From: a virus
IMG/VR virus record: IMGVR_UViG_3300032093_000140
Span: 1 to 60,323 of that record
DNA length: 60,323 nucleotides
Strand: one strand, 5' to 3'
Of the stretch, positions 42,678 to 51,017 are shown one piece after another (within the stretch, counting starts at the first letter, position 1; each line of letters starts with the position of its first letter). The notes under the pieces were generated by a model. That model had not been told where the DNA came from. It saw only the letters and a program-made list of their open reading frames with translations, and did no database searches. The position numbers and the translations under genes were made by a program.

Positions 42678-43433
42678 ATGATCTACACCCCAGAATTAAT
42701 CAAACAAGTAGCTCCATCAGTATTCGCTACATCAGCGTCACCAAAAATGACAAGTCGATACAAATTTGTACCGACAGATCAAATCATTGAATTTTTTGAT
42801 CGTGAAGGGTGGAAAGTATCTTCAGTTAAACAAAGTGGTCGAGGAATTCATTCCCTACATGAGTTAAGACTTCGAAATGGTGAATTACCTAAAGTTGGTG
42901 ATACCCTTGTTGAAGCTGTGATTAGAAACTCACACAACGGTATGTCCGCTCTATCAATTACATCTGGACTACACCGATTAGTTTGTAGTAACGGATTGAT
43001 TGTACCCACCTCAGTAGCTGACAGATTTGACGTTAGACATACAGGGTTTGAGTTCGATGATGTTAAAAAGTTAACTGAGAGCTTCTCCAAAAGACTACCT
43101 AGAATCCAACAGTCAATTGATAGAATGATGGAAAGAGAATTAACTCTAGAAGAAAAGATTGACTTTGCTATGAAATCATCTAAATTTAGATGGAATACCG
43201 GATCAAAACCGACAGACTTGGATATTATGGACTTGTTAACACCAAATAGATCTGAGGACGAAGGTGATGATCTTTGGAAGGTGTTCAATGTTGTTCAGGA
43301 GAAGTTTGTTCGTGGTGGGGTTGGATATAAGTCAAACTCCGGTCGACGAACCAAACTTAGAGGTATTAAAAATATCTTACAGAACAATCACATAAACACA
43401 AAACTCTGGGAAACCGCTGAGGAAATGATTTAA
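42678..43433 (+). CDS. DUF932 (phage/plasmid-like TIGR03299) protein, 251 aa
   Basis: The layout of DUF932: an N-terminal strand region with YKFVPTDQIIEFFDREGWK, a core with HELRLRN and ALSITSGLHRLVCSNGL, and a helical C-terminal half. These proteins are widespread on phages and plasmids and are thought to relate to DNA metabolism, but no activity is established. It has a strong host-type promoter and its own hairpin, so it is a single early unit. Confidence 0.8.
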   Translation: MIYTPELIKQVAPSVFATSASPKMTSRYKFVPTDQIIEFFDREGWKVSSVKQSGRGIHSLHELRLRNGELPKVGDTLVEAVIRNSHNGMSALSITSGLHRLVCSNGLIVPTSVADRFDVRHTGFEFDDVKKLTESFSKRLPRIQQSIDRMMERELTLEEKIDFAMKSSKFRWNTGSKPTDLDIMDLLTPNRSEDEGDDLWKVFNVVQEKFVRGGVGYKSNSGRRTKLRGIKNILQNNHINTKLWETAEEMI

Positions 43434-43439
43434 ATATAA

Positions 43440-43461
43440 GTGGGGGGGTAAAACCCCCCAC
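43440..43461 (+). terminator. Hairpin terminator-like structure after DUF932 gene
   Basis: An 8-bp GC-rich stem (43440-43447 with 43454-43461) around GTAAAA. Very stable, but followed by only three Ts, so termination strength is uncertain. Confidence 0.6.
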
Positions 43462-43476
43462 CTTTAATCGAATACA

Positions 43477-43797
43477 ATGTTTAAACGAGAAGAAGAATTC
43501 ATTAAAAAACTTGAGGAGAATACTGGTAAGGTACATTCTGTAATACATTACTTAGATCCAGTTAAAATAACTCCAGTTATGTTGATGGAAAGAAAATATA
43601 CCATTAAACATCTCGATGGATATTCTTTAAACGGTACCATGTATCACGATGAAGCTTCGTTTATATCACCATCCGGGTTTCTAATATATTTATCCAAAAG
43701 TAGAGATGAGGATATTTATCAAATGAAGATTATTTATAGAACTGATCAATTTGATGAGGTTAGTCTCTTCATTAAAAATTTAACAAAATTAAAATAA
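43477..43797 (+). CDS. Hypothetical protein, 106 aa
   Basis: A soluble alpha/beta protein between a hairpin and the thioredoxin gene, which starts one base after its stop. It has a helical start (FKREEEFIKKLEENTG) and a beta-rich centre with SPSGFLIYLSKSRDED. Unknown family; perhaps co-transcribed with the redox pair. Confidence 0.55.
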   Translation: MFKREEEFIKKLEENTGKVHSVIHYLDPVKITPVMLMERKYTIKHLDGYSLNGTMYHDEASFISPSGFLIYLSKSRDEDIYQMKIIYRTDQFDEVSLFIKNLTKLK

Positions 43798-43798
43798 A

Positions 43799-44113
43799 AT
43801 GGAAATTAGTAGCGTTGACTTACAGGAAAAAATAAACTCTGGTGAAAAAATCATAGTTGAATTCTGGGCTGAATGGTGTGGACCATGTAGAATGATGAAA
43901 CCAATATTTGAAAAGGTATCATCAGAAAATAAAACAGATGTTCACATGTTTACAATGAATGTGGATTTGAATCGTGAGATAGCTATGTCACTTGGTATTC
44001 GTAGTATCCCAACAACCAAAGTATTTAACTCAGGTGAAAACATTGACACCAAGGTTGGTGTGTTAAATGAGTCACAAATAAACGGAATGGTAAACGAATT
44101 GATAAATGGATAA
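43799..44113 (+). CDS. trxA: Thioredoxin, 104 aa
   Basis: The active site is WCGPC (C27, C30) in EFWAEWCGPCRMM and the cis-proline is in IRSIPTTKVF. Length is that of a classical thioredoxin. It would reduce ribonucleotide reductase or other phage enzymes. It overlaps the glutaredoxin-like gene by 8 nt, forming a redox pair. No ribonucleotide reductase lies in this window. Confidence 0.9.
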   Translation: MEISSVDLQEKINSGEKIIVEFWAEWCGPCRMMKPIFEKVSSENKTDVHMFTMNVDLNREIAMSLGIRSIPTTKVFNSGENIDTKVGVLNESQINGMVNELING

Positions 44114-44393
44114 GGTAGTTATTTTATTCACTATGGAATCTTGTCCATATTGTCACATGTTAAAAGAAATGTTGGATAAAGAGAACATCACTTATTATGA
44201 TAGGGATATAAATAAACACAAGGAAGAATATGATATGTTTGTGGAAGTCACACAGAATGAATTTGTTCCAGCGTTTATGTTGATTGAATCCCCGGAAAGT
44301 GAAGAACCTAGTACAAATTTATACGCTCCCGAAAGGGATTTTGACGACCTGGAAGATGGTGTCGGTATAATCAAAGAATTTTTTGAAAAATAA
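44106..44393 (+). CDS. Glutaredoxin-like protein, 95 aa
   Basis: The motif CPYC (C13, C16) follows an N-terminal beta-strand (VVILFTMES), with a VPAFML cis-proline strand. The insertion with acidic residues after it (about 60-80) is unusual. It probably serves electron transfer to a phage reductase, coupled with the thioredoxin by overlapping frames. Confidence 0.8.
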   Translation: MDKVVILFTMESCPYCHMLKEMLDKENITYYDRDINKHKEEYDMFVEVTQNEFVPAFMLIESPESEEPSTNLYAPERDFDDLEDGVGIIKEFFEK

Positions 44394-44395
44394 AA

Positions 44396-44427
44396 AAACC
44401 CCCACTTAAAATGGGGGTTTCGTTTTT
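44396..44427. terminator. Bidirectional terminator between convergent units
   Basis: A 9-bp stem (44396-44404 with 44412-44420) with Ts on the right and an A run on the left, so it works on both strands, between the glutaredoxin gene and the leftward gene ending at 44426. Confidence 0.8.
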
Positions 44428-45124
44428 AAAATAAAATAGTATCTTTTAATCTGTCTTGGATCAGGTAAGGTTTGGATTTATTTGGATCTAGTACATCATG
44501 TATTAAATCATACTTAGTTAGTTTACTACTAAACTCTTCCAGATTAAAATCAAATACGTCCAGTATCATCGACTTAACTCTATGGTCAACTTTATCACCT
44601 TTACTTGTGATGACCCTAATTTTAAAATCATCATCCTCATCTAGTTCTTTTGTAAAATAAAAATACACCTCATCGGTACCAATTGAACTGTAACAGTGGT
44701 TGAAAATGTAGTGGGAATAATAAACCATTAATCGACCACAATTTAAACTGTGACCATACGGGAATTCAGAACTTACTGATACTTCAGATACCGGTTCCGG
44801 TTCCTCAACGTACAGTGACCTATTTACCTTAACCCACCCACGTTCAATATTCTTTATTTTTTCACCATACTTAATCAGATCGATTATATTTATGGTTTCG
44901 ATATCAACATCGGTTAATACCTCACTAAACCAGTCGACAAACTCATCCCTTACTTTGTTTAAATCCAAAATTGACAAACTAGTCGTTAAACCATTAACAA
45001 CGAAAAAAGGTCCACAGTCGGTAACCTGAATTATGGAATTTTCTGTTTTATTTATTTTGGATAATACAAATTCTGAAAATAAGTTAACAACACCTCTTCT
45101 AGAATTTTTGTTTATTAATCTCAT
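44426..45124 (-). CDS. Hypothetical protein, 232 aa
   Basis: An alpha/beta protein with TDCGPFFVVNGLTTS near residue 36 and an acidic loop (TKELDEDDDFKIRV). The first motif recalls the N-terminal strand of S-adenosylmethionine synthetase faintly, but no ATP or metal motif is preserved, so I give no function. It is the last gene of the leftward block, 47 nt after the acidic paralogues, with a TATTTAT element between. Confidence 0.5.
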   Translation of the reverse strand: MRLINKNSRRGVVNLFSEFVLSKINKTENSIIQVTDCGPFFVVNGLTTSLSILDLNKVRDEFVDWFSEVLTDVDIETINIIDLIKYGEKIKNIERGWVKVNRSLYVEEPEPVSEVSVSSEFPYGHSLNCGRLMVYYSHYIFNHCYSSIGTDEVYFYFTKELDEDDDFKIRVITSKGDKVDHRVKSMILDVFDFNLEEFSSKLTKYDLIHDVLDPNKSKPYLIQDRLKDTILF

Positions 45125-45163
45125 ATCTTTTTTTTACAATTGATATGAAAATTAATTTAATAT

Positions 45164-45170
45164 ATAAATA
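45164..45170 (-). promoter_or_regulatory. TATTTAT promoter-like element
   Basis: Minus-strand TATTTAT, 39 nt upstream of the ATG at 45124, directly after the stop of the preceding leftward gene. Confidence 0.35.
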
Positions 45171-45171
45171 G

Positions 45172-46158
45172 TTAACTAATATAATTGTAGAAATACTCGT
45201 TCAGGTTTTTTTTCACTAGATCACTATCAGCGTATTCCGGGTTGTATATTCTAAGTTCCTCACCACACGTAGTCATATACATTTTAACCATGTCTAAGTA
45301 GTCGTATTTATCAATTATTGAATCTGAGTAATCCTCCATACACGTCATAAAATCCCTTAAGTCACCCTCAAAATTCTTTATTTTAAAGTAAACATCTTCG
45401 TTATCCCATATGTGATCACCATCAAAATAATCAGAAATTTTTATTTTAATTTGTTCATATACCTCATCGTTCCACGCTTCATTATAAGATAATGAATATA
45501 GTGAATATAACTCACTTCTAGTCTCACTTAGACTATCTAACCACATTAATTCATTAAAAACACTTTTATCAGAAAATACCTGGTCTATGTTTGTTTCATT
45601 TATGGTGAACATACCATTATCGTCTGATTGGTCATAAAACCACTCATCATTGAAATCTTCACTATCAAACTCAACACCGGATAATTTATCCAATACAACA
45701 CCCTTTAAAGTTTTTAAGTTATCATCATTTAAATCATCCACAATATCACTGTACCAATCAACATCACGACTAGAAAAAGTATACATCTCAAACCAATCTG
45801 GACTGAGTACCTCACTGACAATCTCTTCATCAGTCATACCACGACTGTCCCCAGAATCAAATAATTTAGATAACTCAGATAAATCATCTAATTTTAAAAA
45901 ATACCCGTCCTCATTTTTTTGTACATCACCAAGGTACTTCAAAAAGTAATCAGGACCATATTTATCCAAATACATTAAACACACTTGATTTATTGTACCA
46001 TCATCATCATTTCGATTAATTGATTCTATGTCAATCTTATCCAGTAATCCTTTTTTATCAAAAAAATTTATAAATGTGGATAAATCATTGTTGAATAGTT
46101 TTGAAATTTTATACCATTCACCATTATTAAATCTATCTATTAGTTCTGAAACTTTCAT
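45172..46158 (-). CDS. Highly acidic protein, paralogue of the next gene, 328 aa
   Basis: It starts MKVSELIDRFNNGEWYKISK, closely matching the start of the gene upstream of it (MKPSDIIELFNDGEWEKISK), and the shared pattern continues (FNND, later WYxDxVDxLxDxNL). Asp and Glu dominate throughout. It is encoded leftward with a one-base overlap between stop and start. The negative charge would fit a DNA mimic that blocks host nucleases, which is inference. Tandem duplication is clear. Confidence 0.6.
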   Translation of the reverse strand: MKVSELIDRFNNGEWYKISKLFNNDLSTFINFFDKKGLLDKIDIESINRNDDDGTINQVCLMYLDKYGPDYFLKYLGDVQKNEDGYFLKLDDLSELSKLFDSGDSRGMTDEEIVSEVLSPDWFEMYTFSSRDVDWYSDIVDDLNDDNLKTLKGVVLDKLSGVEFDSEDFNDEWFYDQSDDNGMFTINETNIDQVFSDKSVFNELMWLDSLSETRSELYSLYSLSYNEAWNDEVYEQIKIKISDYFDGDHIWDNEDVYFKIKNFEGDLRDFMTCMEDYSDSIIDKYDYLDMVKMYMTTCGEELRIYNPEYADSDLVKKNLNEYFYNYIS

Positions 46159-47270
46159 TATATATAATCTGAGAAAAATTCATTTATGTTGTTATTAACA
46201 CGATCCCAATCAGGGTACCCAGGAATTCTAAAATCAATTTGCTCATATTCATTATCATCAAATAGGGACCTCATCATTTCAGTATATGATCCATGATACT
46301 CCAATAACCCATCACTATAACCACGACCCCTATTTTCATAAACAAATGATTTAACATTGTTATAAAAATCACTAATTCTAATATAGGGGGTATATTTTGT
46401 TTTATCACCAGATTTTGTCATTTCCTCAGTTATTTTTGATGAGAAGAATTCATCAAGACCATCATAAACTAAATCATAACATTCACTCTCATACGCACTG
46501 TTATACGCGTTATCATGTACATTATATAACTCACCTTTTAGTTCATCTAGGTCACCATCAAGTAATTCCTCCATAGCTTCCTGATCCTTTATTAAATCAT
46601 AAATAACATCATCAGTTATTTGGAAAAAATCTTCCCTACCTTGTTGTTTCATTAATTCGTGAAAGAAATCAGACCCATAATCTTCTATGTTTAGATCCTG
46701 GTTACCGATCTCTTTGAGAATACGACTAGCTAAAACCCGTAAATTACTATCATCAAGTTCATCGATGACATCTCGGTAAACATTATCCGTGGTGTCCCAG
46801 AATCTGTCATACCACCTATCTTCCTCCTCAAAAATACCTTTAGCTAAATCACGAGCTGTAACATCCCTACCAGTATCATCAAAAAACACCACCAATTCAT
46901 CACGGTCTCTAAGTCTTAACCAATACTCACCCTCACCTCTAATCTCAACATCCGATAATATCCCACCAGATATATACTGAAGACACTCATCTGGATTTTC
47001 ATTTAACCACCAATATAAGTAATAGTTTTTAAGATCATCATCCAATGAATCGTAGTCAACGTTATCCAAAAAACCGTTCTCAGCTAAAAAATCAAATAAA
47101 TTTTCATTTTCCTCAAACTCCCTCCAGGATATGTTAGATATATCCAAACGATTTGAGAATCCTTTACTAATTGAAAATTTTAAAAATGTCATTATATCAT
47201 TATTGAAGAATTTGGAAATTTTTTCCCATTCACCATCGTTAAATAACTCAATAATATCTGAAGGCTTCAT
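46158..47270 (-). CDS. Highly acidic protein, tandem paralogue, 370 aa
   Basis: First gene of the leftward pair, 42 residues longer than its copy. Acidic throughout, with Trp/Tyr-rich helical blocks (DIIELFNDGEWEKISKFFNN; later WYDRFWDTTDNVYRDVI). No catalytic motif. A TATTTAT element lies 14 nt before its ATG and a terminator just upstream of that, so the pair is its own unit. Confidence 0.6.
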   Translation of the reverse strand: MKPSDIIELFNDGEWEKISKFFNNDIMTFLKFSISKGFSNRLDISNISWREFEENENLFDFLAENGFLDNVDYDSLDDDLKNYYLYWWLNENPDECLQYISGGILSDVEIRGEGEYWLRLRDRDELVVFFDDTGRDVTARDLAKGIFEEEDRWYDRFWDTTDNVYRDVIDELDDSNLRVLASRILKEIGNQDLNIEDYGSDFFHELMKQQGREDFFQITDDVIYDLIKDQEAMEELLDGDLDELKGELYNVHDNAYNSAYESECYDLVYDGLDEFFSSKITEEMTKSGDKTKYTPYIRISDFYNNVKSFVYENRGRGYSDGLLEYHGSYTEMMRSLFDDNEYEQIDFRIPGYPDWDRVNNNINEFFSDYI

Positions 47271-47284
47271 ACTTTACTTTTAAT

Positions 47285-47291
47285 ATAAATA
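47285..47291 (-). promoter_or_regulatory. TATTTAT promoter-like element for the acidic pair
   Basis: Minus-strand TATTTAT, 14 nt before the ATG at 47270 and directly after a terminator. Confidence 0.45.
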
Positions 47292-47292
47292 C

Positions 47293-47319
47293 AAAAAAAG
47301 GTGGAAACATTCCCACCTT
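47293..47319 (-). terminator. Leftward Rho-independent terminator
   Basis: On the minus strand a 7-bp stem (47298-47304 with 47313-47319) is followed by seven Ts. It ends the small gene at 47345. Confidence 0.75.
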
Positions 47320-47344
47320 CTAAGTCTTTTAGTTGACAAAGGGA

Positions 47345-47494
47345 TTATTTCTTATTGTTATAATATCTCTCAACAATTTTTTTCACAGATTCCTGTACAG
47401 TTTGATTTTTTGTACCCTCATTCTGAGTGTTAACTTGTTGTTGAGGAGCCGGAGCAGCTTGTTGGTTCCCTTTGTTTTTACATCCACATCCCAT
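47345..47494 (-). CDS. Small MGCGC protein, 49 aa
   Basis: ATG at 47494 begins MGCGCKNKGNQQ, then a Gln/Pro/Asn-rich stretch and a basic helix (VKKIVERYYNNKK). Proteins with an MGCGC start are common in large Bacteroidota phages; the Cys cluster may bind metal. It is expressed alone between a TATTTAT element and a terminator. Confidence 0.6.
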   Translation of the reverse strand: MGCGCKNKGNQQAAPAPQQQVNTQNEGTKNQTVQESVKKIVERYYNNKK

Positions 47495-47526
47495 GACTAA
47501 TGTTTTTATTAGGTTTATTTCTATAT

Positions 47527-47533
47527 ATAAATA
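47527..47533 (-). promoter_or_regulatory. TATTTAT promoter-like element for the MGCGC gene
   Basis: Minus-strand TATTTAT, 32 nt upstream of the ATG at 47494. Confidence 0.35.
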
Positions 47534-47545
47534 TCCCAATAAAGT

Positions 47546-47553
47546 TATATTTG
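47546..47553 (+). promoter_or_regulatory. TATATTTG -7 box without clear -33 partner
   Basis: Consensus TAnnTTTG, 24 nt before the ATG at 47578, but no TTTG at the expected upstream distance. Confidence 0.35.
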
Positions 47554-47565
47554 TAAAGATTTTAA

Positions 47566-47572
47566 TATTTAT
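47566..47572 (+). promoter_or_regulatory. TATTTAT element abutting the start at 47578
   Basis: TATTTAT ends 5 nt before the ATG; short-spacing class. Confidence 0.3.
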
Positions 47573-47577
47573 TATAT

Positions 47578-49125
47578 ATGAAAAAATTAGTAAGACTTAG
47601 TGAAAGTAAATTAATTAATTTAATTAAGAACATTATCCTGGAGAATGAGGAGGACAATTACGTCGAAATCCAACCAGAGATGTATAAAAAATTATTAATG
47701 GGTGTTAATGGTAACGCTCAATTAATTCATAACCTCCCACAATTTAAAGGTAAAAAAATACGAATCACCGGGAATTTAGATTTAAGTGATCATAAGTTTA
47801 GGGAAAAAATTACTGATTTGGGTGACATTAGAATTGATGGTGTGGTTGATTTATCTGGTACCGGTATCAAAACGATTAAAGGAATAACAACACACTCCAA
47901 TCATATCAGAGTTTGGGGAACACCGTACGAGAAATATCTTGAAAGATTAAAAAGACAACGAGAGAGAGAAGAATCTCAGGAAAGACGTGAAGAAAATGAA
48001 TGGGACCTAAATAATGGGGACACAACCGGTGAAATGGCACACGCTGTTCTTAAATTCATGGAAGACCACGATGGTTCAGTTAAACTTTTAGATGATGAAG
48101 ATCAAGAAAAATTAGAAGAACTTAGAAGAAAACATAAAGAATTAGAACAAAAACTAGAAGAAGAGGAAGATGATGAAAAATCTGACGACATTGTTGTTGA
48201 AATGGATGAGGTTGAATCTGACATCAATGATTTAATGGATGAGGTTCATGATGTCTATGATTTAGTTGAGGATGGAGGTCATTATGGTGATTTAACCATA
48301 TTTAAATCTGTTAATGACACAACTTACGGTCAAAGATACGCAGTTGGAACTGAAGACCAATTTGATGAAGCTTTAAAAGAATATTATCAAGACTGGGTTG
48401 ATAGTCCCGAACAATATTTTGATTCAAACCACTTAGAAAGATACATAAACGGTGATGAAGTCGCTGAATACTTTGAAGATGACGTTAGAAATGACATATA
48501 TGAAAGTCCAGAAAGTTATGACATTGAAAAAACTCTTAGTGGTAGTCAGGAACGTGAAATTGAACAACTAGAATATGAAAGAAGATCATTACTTCAGGAA
48601 CAATTTTTAATTGAAAGAGGAGCTAGATCACCATTAACGGAAGAAGTAACTGAAAGTTTAAGGTATTTTAAATTTACCGATTACATGAATAATGAATTAA
48701 TAACTCAGTACGATTCTAATCGATGGGTGATTTATCAAAACGGTAAAGAGGTTGAACAAATATACTATAGTGATGACGATGAGGATGGTGAACATGAGGA
48801 GGAAAATGAAAACCGAATAAGTGAGATTGAAGATAGAACTAGTGAAATTGAATCTGAAATTGAAGTAATTAAAGATGATCCAGATGGTGATTTAGATGAT
48901 GATTCAGTGGAAGAAGCTGTTGAGGACCGATTGTCCGAGATTAGAGATAACCCGACAAGATGGTTGGATGATTATGGGATGGATTATGGTCCTTTTATTG
49001 ATAAAGATGAAATGTTAGATGATTTAGTTAGTGATAGTGATTATGGTAGAATTAGTGGTTATGACGACACATATGATTACTACACAATAAATCAGGACCG
49101 ATATTATGTTGTTAGAACAGATTAA
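47578..49125 (+). CDS. Leader-bearing acidic protein with LRR-like N-terminal domain, 515 aa
   Basis: The leader MKKLVRLSESKLINLIKN then IILENE fits the shared pattern, with a possible cut after E22. Residues about 55-115 look like short repeats (RITGNLDLSDHKF, DIRIDGVVDLSGTGI). The rest is extremely acidic with coiled coil (about 180-220 and 400-450). The central part DWVDSPEQYFDSNHLERY and later EYFEDDVRNDIY suggest a folded helical domain. No enzyme motif. It may be a packaged protein like the LRR protein at 40234. Confidence 0.55.
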   Translation: MKKLVRLSESKLINLIKNIILENEEDNYVEIQPEMYKKLLMGVNGNAQLIHNLPQFKGKKIRITGNLDLSDHKFREKITDLGDIRIDGVVDLSGTGIKTIKGITTHSNHIRVWGTPYEKYLERLKRQREREESQERREENEWDLNNGDTTGEMAHAVLKFMEDHDGSVKLLDDEDQEKLEELRRKHKELEQKLEEEEDDEKSDDIVVEMDEVESDINDLMDEVHDVYDLVEDGGHYGDLTIFKSVNDTTYGQRYAVGTEDQFDEALKEYYQDWVDSPEQYFDSNHLERYINGDEVAEYFEDDVRNDIYESPESYDIEKTLSGSQEREIEQLEYERRSLLQEQFLIERGARSPLTEEVTESLRYFKFTDYMNNELITQYDSNRWVIYQNGKEVEQIYYSDDDEDGEHEEENENRISEIEDRTSEIESEIEVIKDDPDGDLDDDSVEEAVEDRLSEIRDNPTRWLDDYGMDYGPFIDKDEMLDDLVSDSDYGRISGYDDTYDYYTINQDRYYVVRTD

Positions 49126-49164
49126 TCTTTACACCAACAAGATTTATGTTTATTATTATGATTG

Positions 49165-49965
49165 ATGAAACGAAAGAAAAAAATAGAATTTTTAATGAAC
49201 ACCGACTGGATGTTCGAAAAACCAATCGATAAGGAACATAAAGAGTACAAGCTACTCTCGTACTTTCAAAAAATGGGTGAAAAACTAGATAATCTGGAAC
49301 TGTACCCAAGTTTTATTGAGTTGTCCCTACACTTAGCTAATGTCCAAACATTAATCAAGGATAGAAAAATCGTATACACCAATAAACGATTTCTATCAGT
49401 TGACGACGAATTGTTGGTTAGGGATTTAAAAATTAAAGACATTCCAGAAATGGATGAATCTGAAACTGAAGAGTTTATTGAAATCCTAAAATACACCGCA
49501 CCAAAAATGTTGGAGTATTTCAATATCGCTAAATCAGTATGGACAATAGTGTTCGATAACGTAGAGATCAAACCAAAAAAGAATAAAAAAAATACAACAA
49601 GTACTACCGGATATTTTTATTTTATTGATAAAAACACAAATAAAAAATATGTGTGGAGATACGACATCAAACAGGTGTCCAAAAAGTCACCAGAAAAAAA
49701 GACAACAACAAATTTAATATTTTCTGACACCACAGATTTGACAATATCAAAAATTATTGATAATTTTAATACGGTTGATAAAAACACAGACGGAAAACTA
49801 CCGGTATTTGAAATGACCAGTAATGGTGAGTTCCCAATAGAACAAACATTACTACCTTTGTTTAAACGTAAGTTAATAACATATGTTGGACAAAATGAAA
49901 TCATTAATAAATATAAAAAATTAAAGGATAGGTTTTCTATAGTTAACGAAGATGACGGGATTTAA
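49165..49965 (+). CDS. Hypothetical protein, 266 aa
   Basis: ATG at 49165 is preferred over a TTG three bases earlier. An alpha/beta protein starting with a basic helix, MNTDWMFEKPIDKEHKEYKL, and then ELYPSFIELSLHLANVQ, a sequence style common to conserved proteins of unknown role in large phages. The middle is Lys/Asn/Thr-rich. The end overlaps the next gene by 14 nt. Possibly a virion protein. Confidence 0.6.
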   Translation: MKRKKKIEFLMNTDWMFEKPIDKEHKEYKLLSYFQKMGEKLDNLELYPSFIELSLHLANVQTLIKDRKIVYTNKRFLSVDDELLVRDLKIKDIPEMDESETEEFIEILKYTAPKMLEYFNIAKSVWTIVFDNVEIKPKKNKKNTTSTTGYFYFIDKNTNKKYVWRYDIKQVSKKSPEKKTTTNLIFSDTTDLTISKIIDNFNTVDKNTDGKLPVFEMTSNGEFPIEQTLLPLFKRKLITYVGQNEIINKYKKLKDRFSIVNEDDGI

Positions 49966-50140
49966 TAAAAGATTTTTTAGTAAGGAAGGAATATTAAAAA
50001 ATTTAGATAACATAATGAAATACTTGGATTCAGACGCAGCTTATCTAACCGATGATTTTTCAGTGATAATATACCGAATGTTTAATGAAGGTAAAACCGA
50101 AGAAGAAATACTTGAAAAAATTAAAGAATTAAATAAATAA
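49952..50140 (+). CDS. Small helical protein, 62 aa
   Basis: Overlaps the preceding gene by 14 nt and precedes the methyltransferase fusion by 4 nt. Two helices, with DSDAAYLTDDFSVIIYRMF and a Lys/Glu-rich C-terminus. No motif recognised. Confidence 0.55.
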   Translation: MTGFNKRFFSKEGILKNLDNIMKYLDSDAAYLTDDFSVIIYRMFNEGKTEEEILEKIKELNK

Positions 50141-50144
50141 TAAC

Positions 50145-50966
50145 ATGAATCTATTACCTGGAATGAAAACCGACTGTAATGAAGGAAACATTAGTTGGTT
50201 CCCAAACAGACAAAACCTACTATCAAATTTAATAAGGGAATATAAACCTAAACAGATTATTCAGATCGGGTTTAATATGGGACACTCAGCTTTTATTATT
50301 TGTGATACAATAGCTTCAATGAGACAATCTGGTGAATACGGTGAAACACCAGTAGTAATAACTGTTTTTGATATTTGTGAACACGAATGTACGGTACCTA
50401 ATTTTGAGATATTATCGGAAGAAGTTAAAAAGTATGGTATATACATGAATTTAATACCAGGAACCTCATTAGAGACAATTCCACTGTTTCTAACTTCAAA
50501 CGAAGTTCTATTTGATTTTGTTGAGGTTGATGGTGGTCACACATTTGAATGTGTAACATCCGACACAATATTGACAGCTTCTAGATTACAACCAGGTGGT
50601 GTTATATATATTGATGATTATAAATCCACAGAAACTAATATACCAGATGTTGATAGGGGTGTTGATAGTATTAATTGGGAAAACTTCACAATAAACAGTA
50701 TTGATGGAGCTTTCTGGGCAATTAATACAAAACCAAATCAAACAACTGAACATGTAGACCACCCAAATCATTATGGTGGTGGTGAAAATCCATACGAAGC
50801 TATTAAAGTTATTGACGCTTGGGATCTCGGGTTTTCATTAGGTAATACTGTTAAATATATTTCTAGAGCTGGTAAAAAGGACCCAACAAAAGAATTGGAA
50901 GACTTAAGAAAAGCTTTATGGTACCTAGATCACCATATTAAGAATTTGGAATCAAAATTAAACTAA
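50145..50966 (+). CDS. SAM-dependent methyltransferase fused to DUF3310, 273 aa
   Basis: Residues about 35-190 form a Rossmann methyltransferase of the Methyltransf_24 type: IIQIGFNMGHSAF, then VFDICEHE, EVDGGHTFECVTSD, and PGGVIYIDDY. Residues about 204-270 are a DUF3310 module (VDHPNHYGGGENPYEAIKVI, then GNTVKYISRAGKK, ELEDLRKALWYLDHHI), normally a separate small protein linked to nucleotide metabolism in phages. I do not know this combination. The methyltransferase substrate is unknown. Confidence 0.75.
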   Translation: MNLLPGMKTDCNEGNISWFPNRQNLLSNLIREYKPKQIIQIGFNMGHSAFIICDTIASMRQSGEYGETPVVITVFDICEHECTVPNFEILSEEVKKYGIYMNLIPGTSLETIPLFLTSNEVLFDFVEVDGGHTFECVTSDTILTASRLQPGGVIYIDDYKSTETNIPDVDRGVDSINWENFTINSIDGAFWAINTKPNQTTEHVDHPNHYGGGENPYEAIKVIDAWDLGFSLGNTVKYISRAGKKDPTKELEDLRKALWYLDHHIKNLESKLN

Positions 50967-50992
50967 ACTAACCCATTTTGAATACTTAGGAT

Positions 50993-50999
50993 ATTTATA
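50993..50999 (+). promoter_or_regulatory. TATTTAT promoter-like element before the gene at 51018
   Basis: GATATTTATAATAAAT, with the core ending 18 nt before the ATG. Confidence 0.4.
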
Positions 51000-51017
51000 A
51001 TAAATTAAGTATTTTTA

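Noticed and set aside
44426-45124. S-adenosylmethionine synthetase
   Set aside because: Only one short strand (CGPFFVVNGLTTS) is reminiscent; ATP, metal and tetramer motifs are missing.
47333-47364. TTGACA and TATAAT pair inside the MGCGC gene region
   Set aside because: Spacer is 20 nt and the pair lies in coding DNA of the opposite strand, pointing at no gene start.
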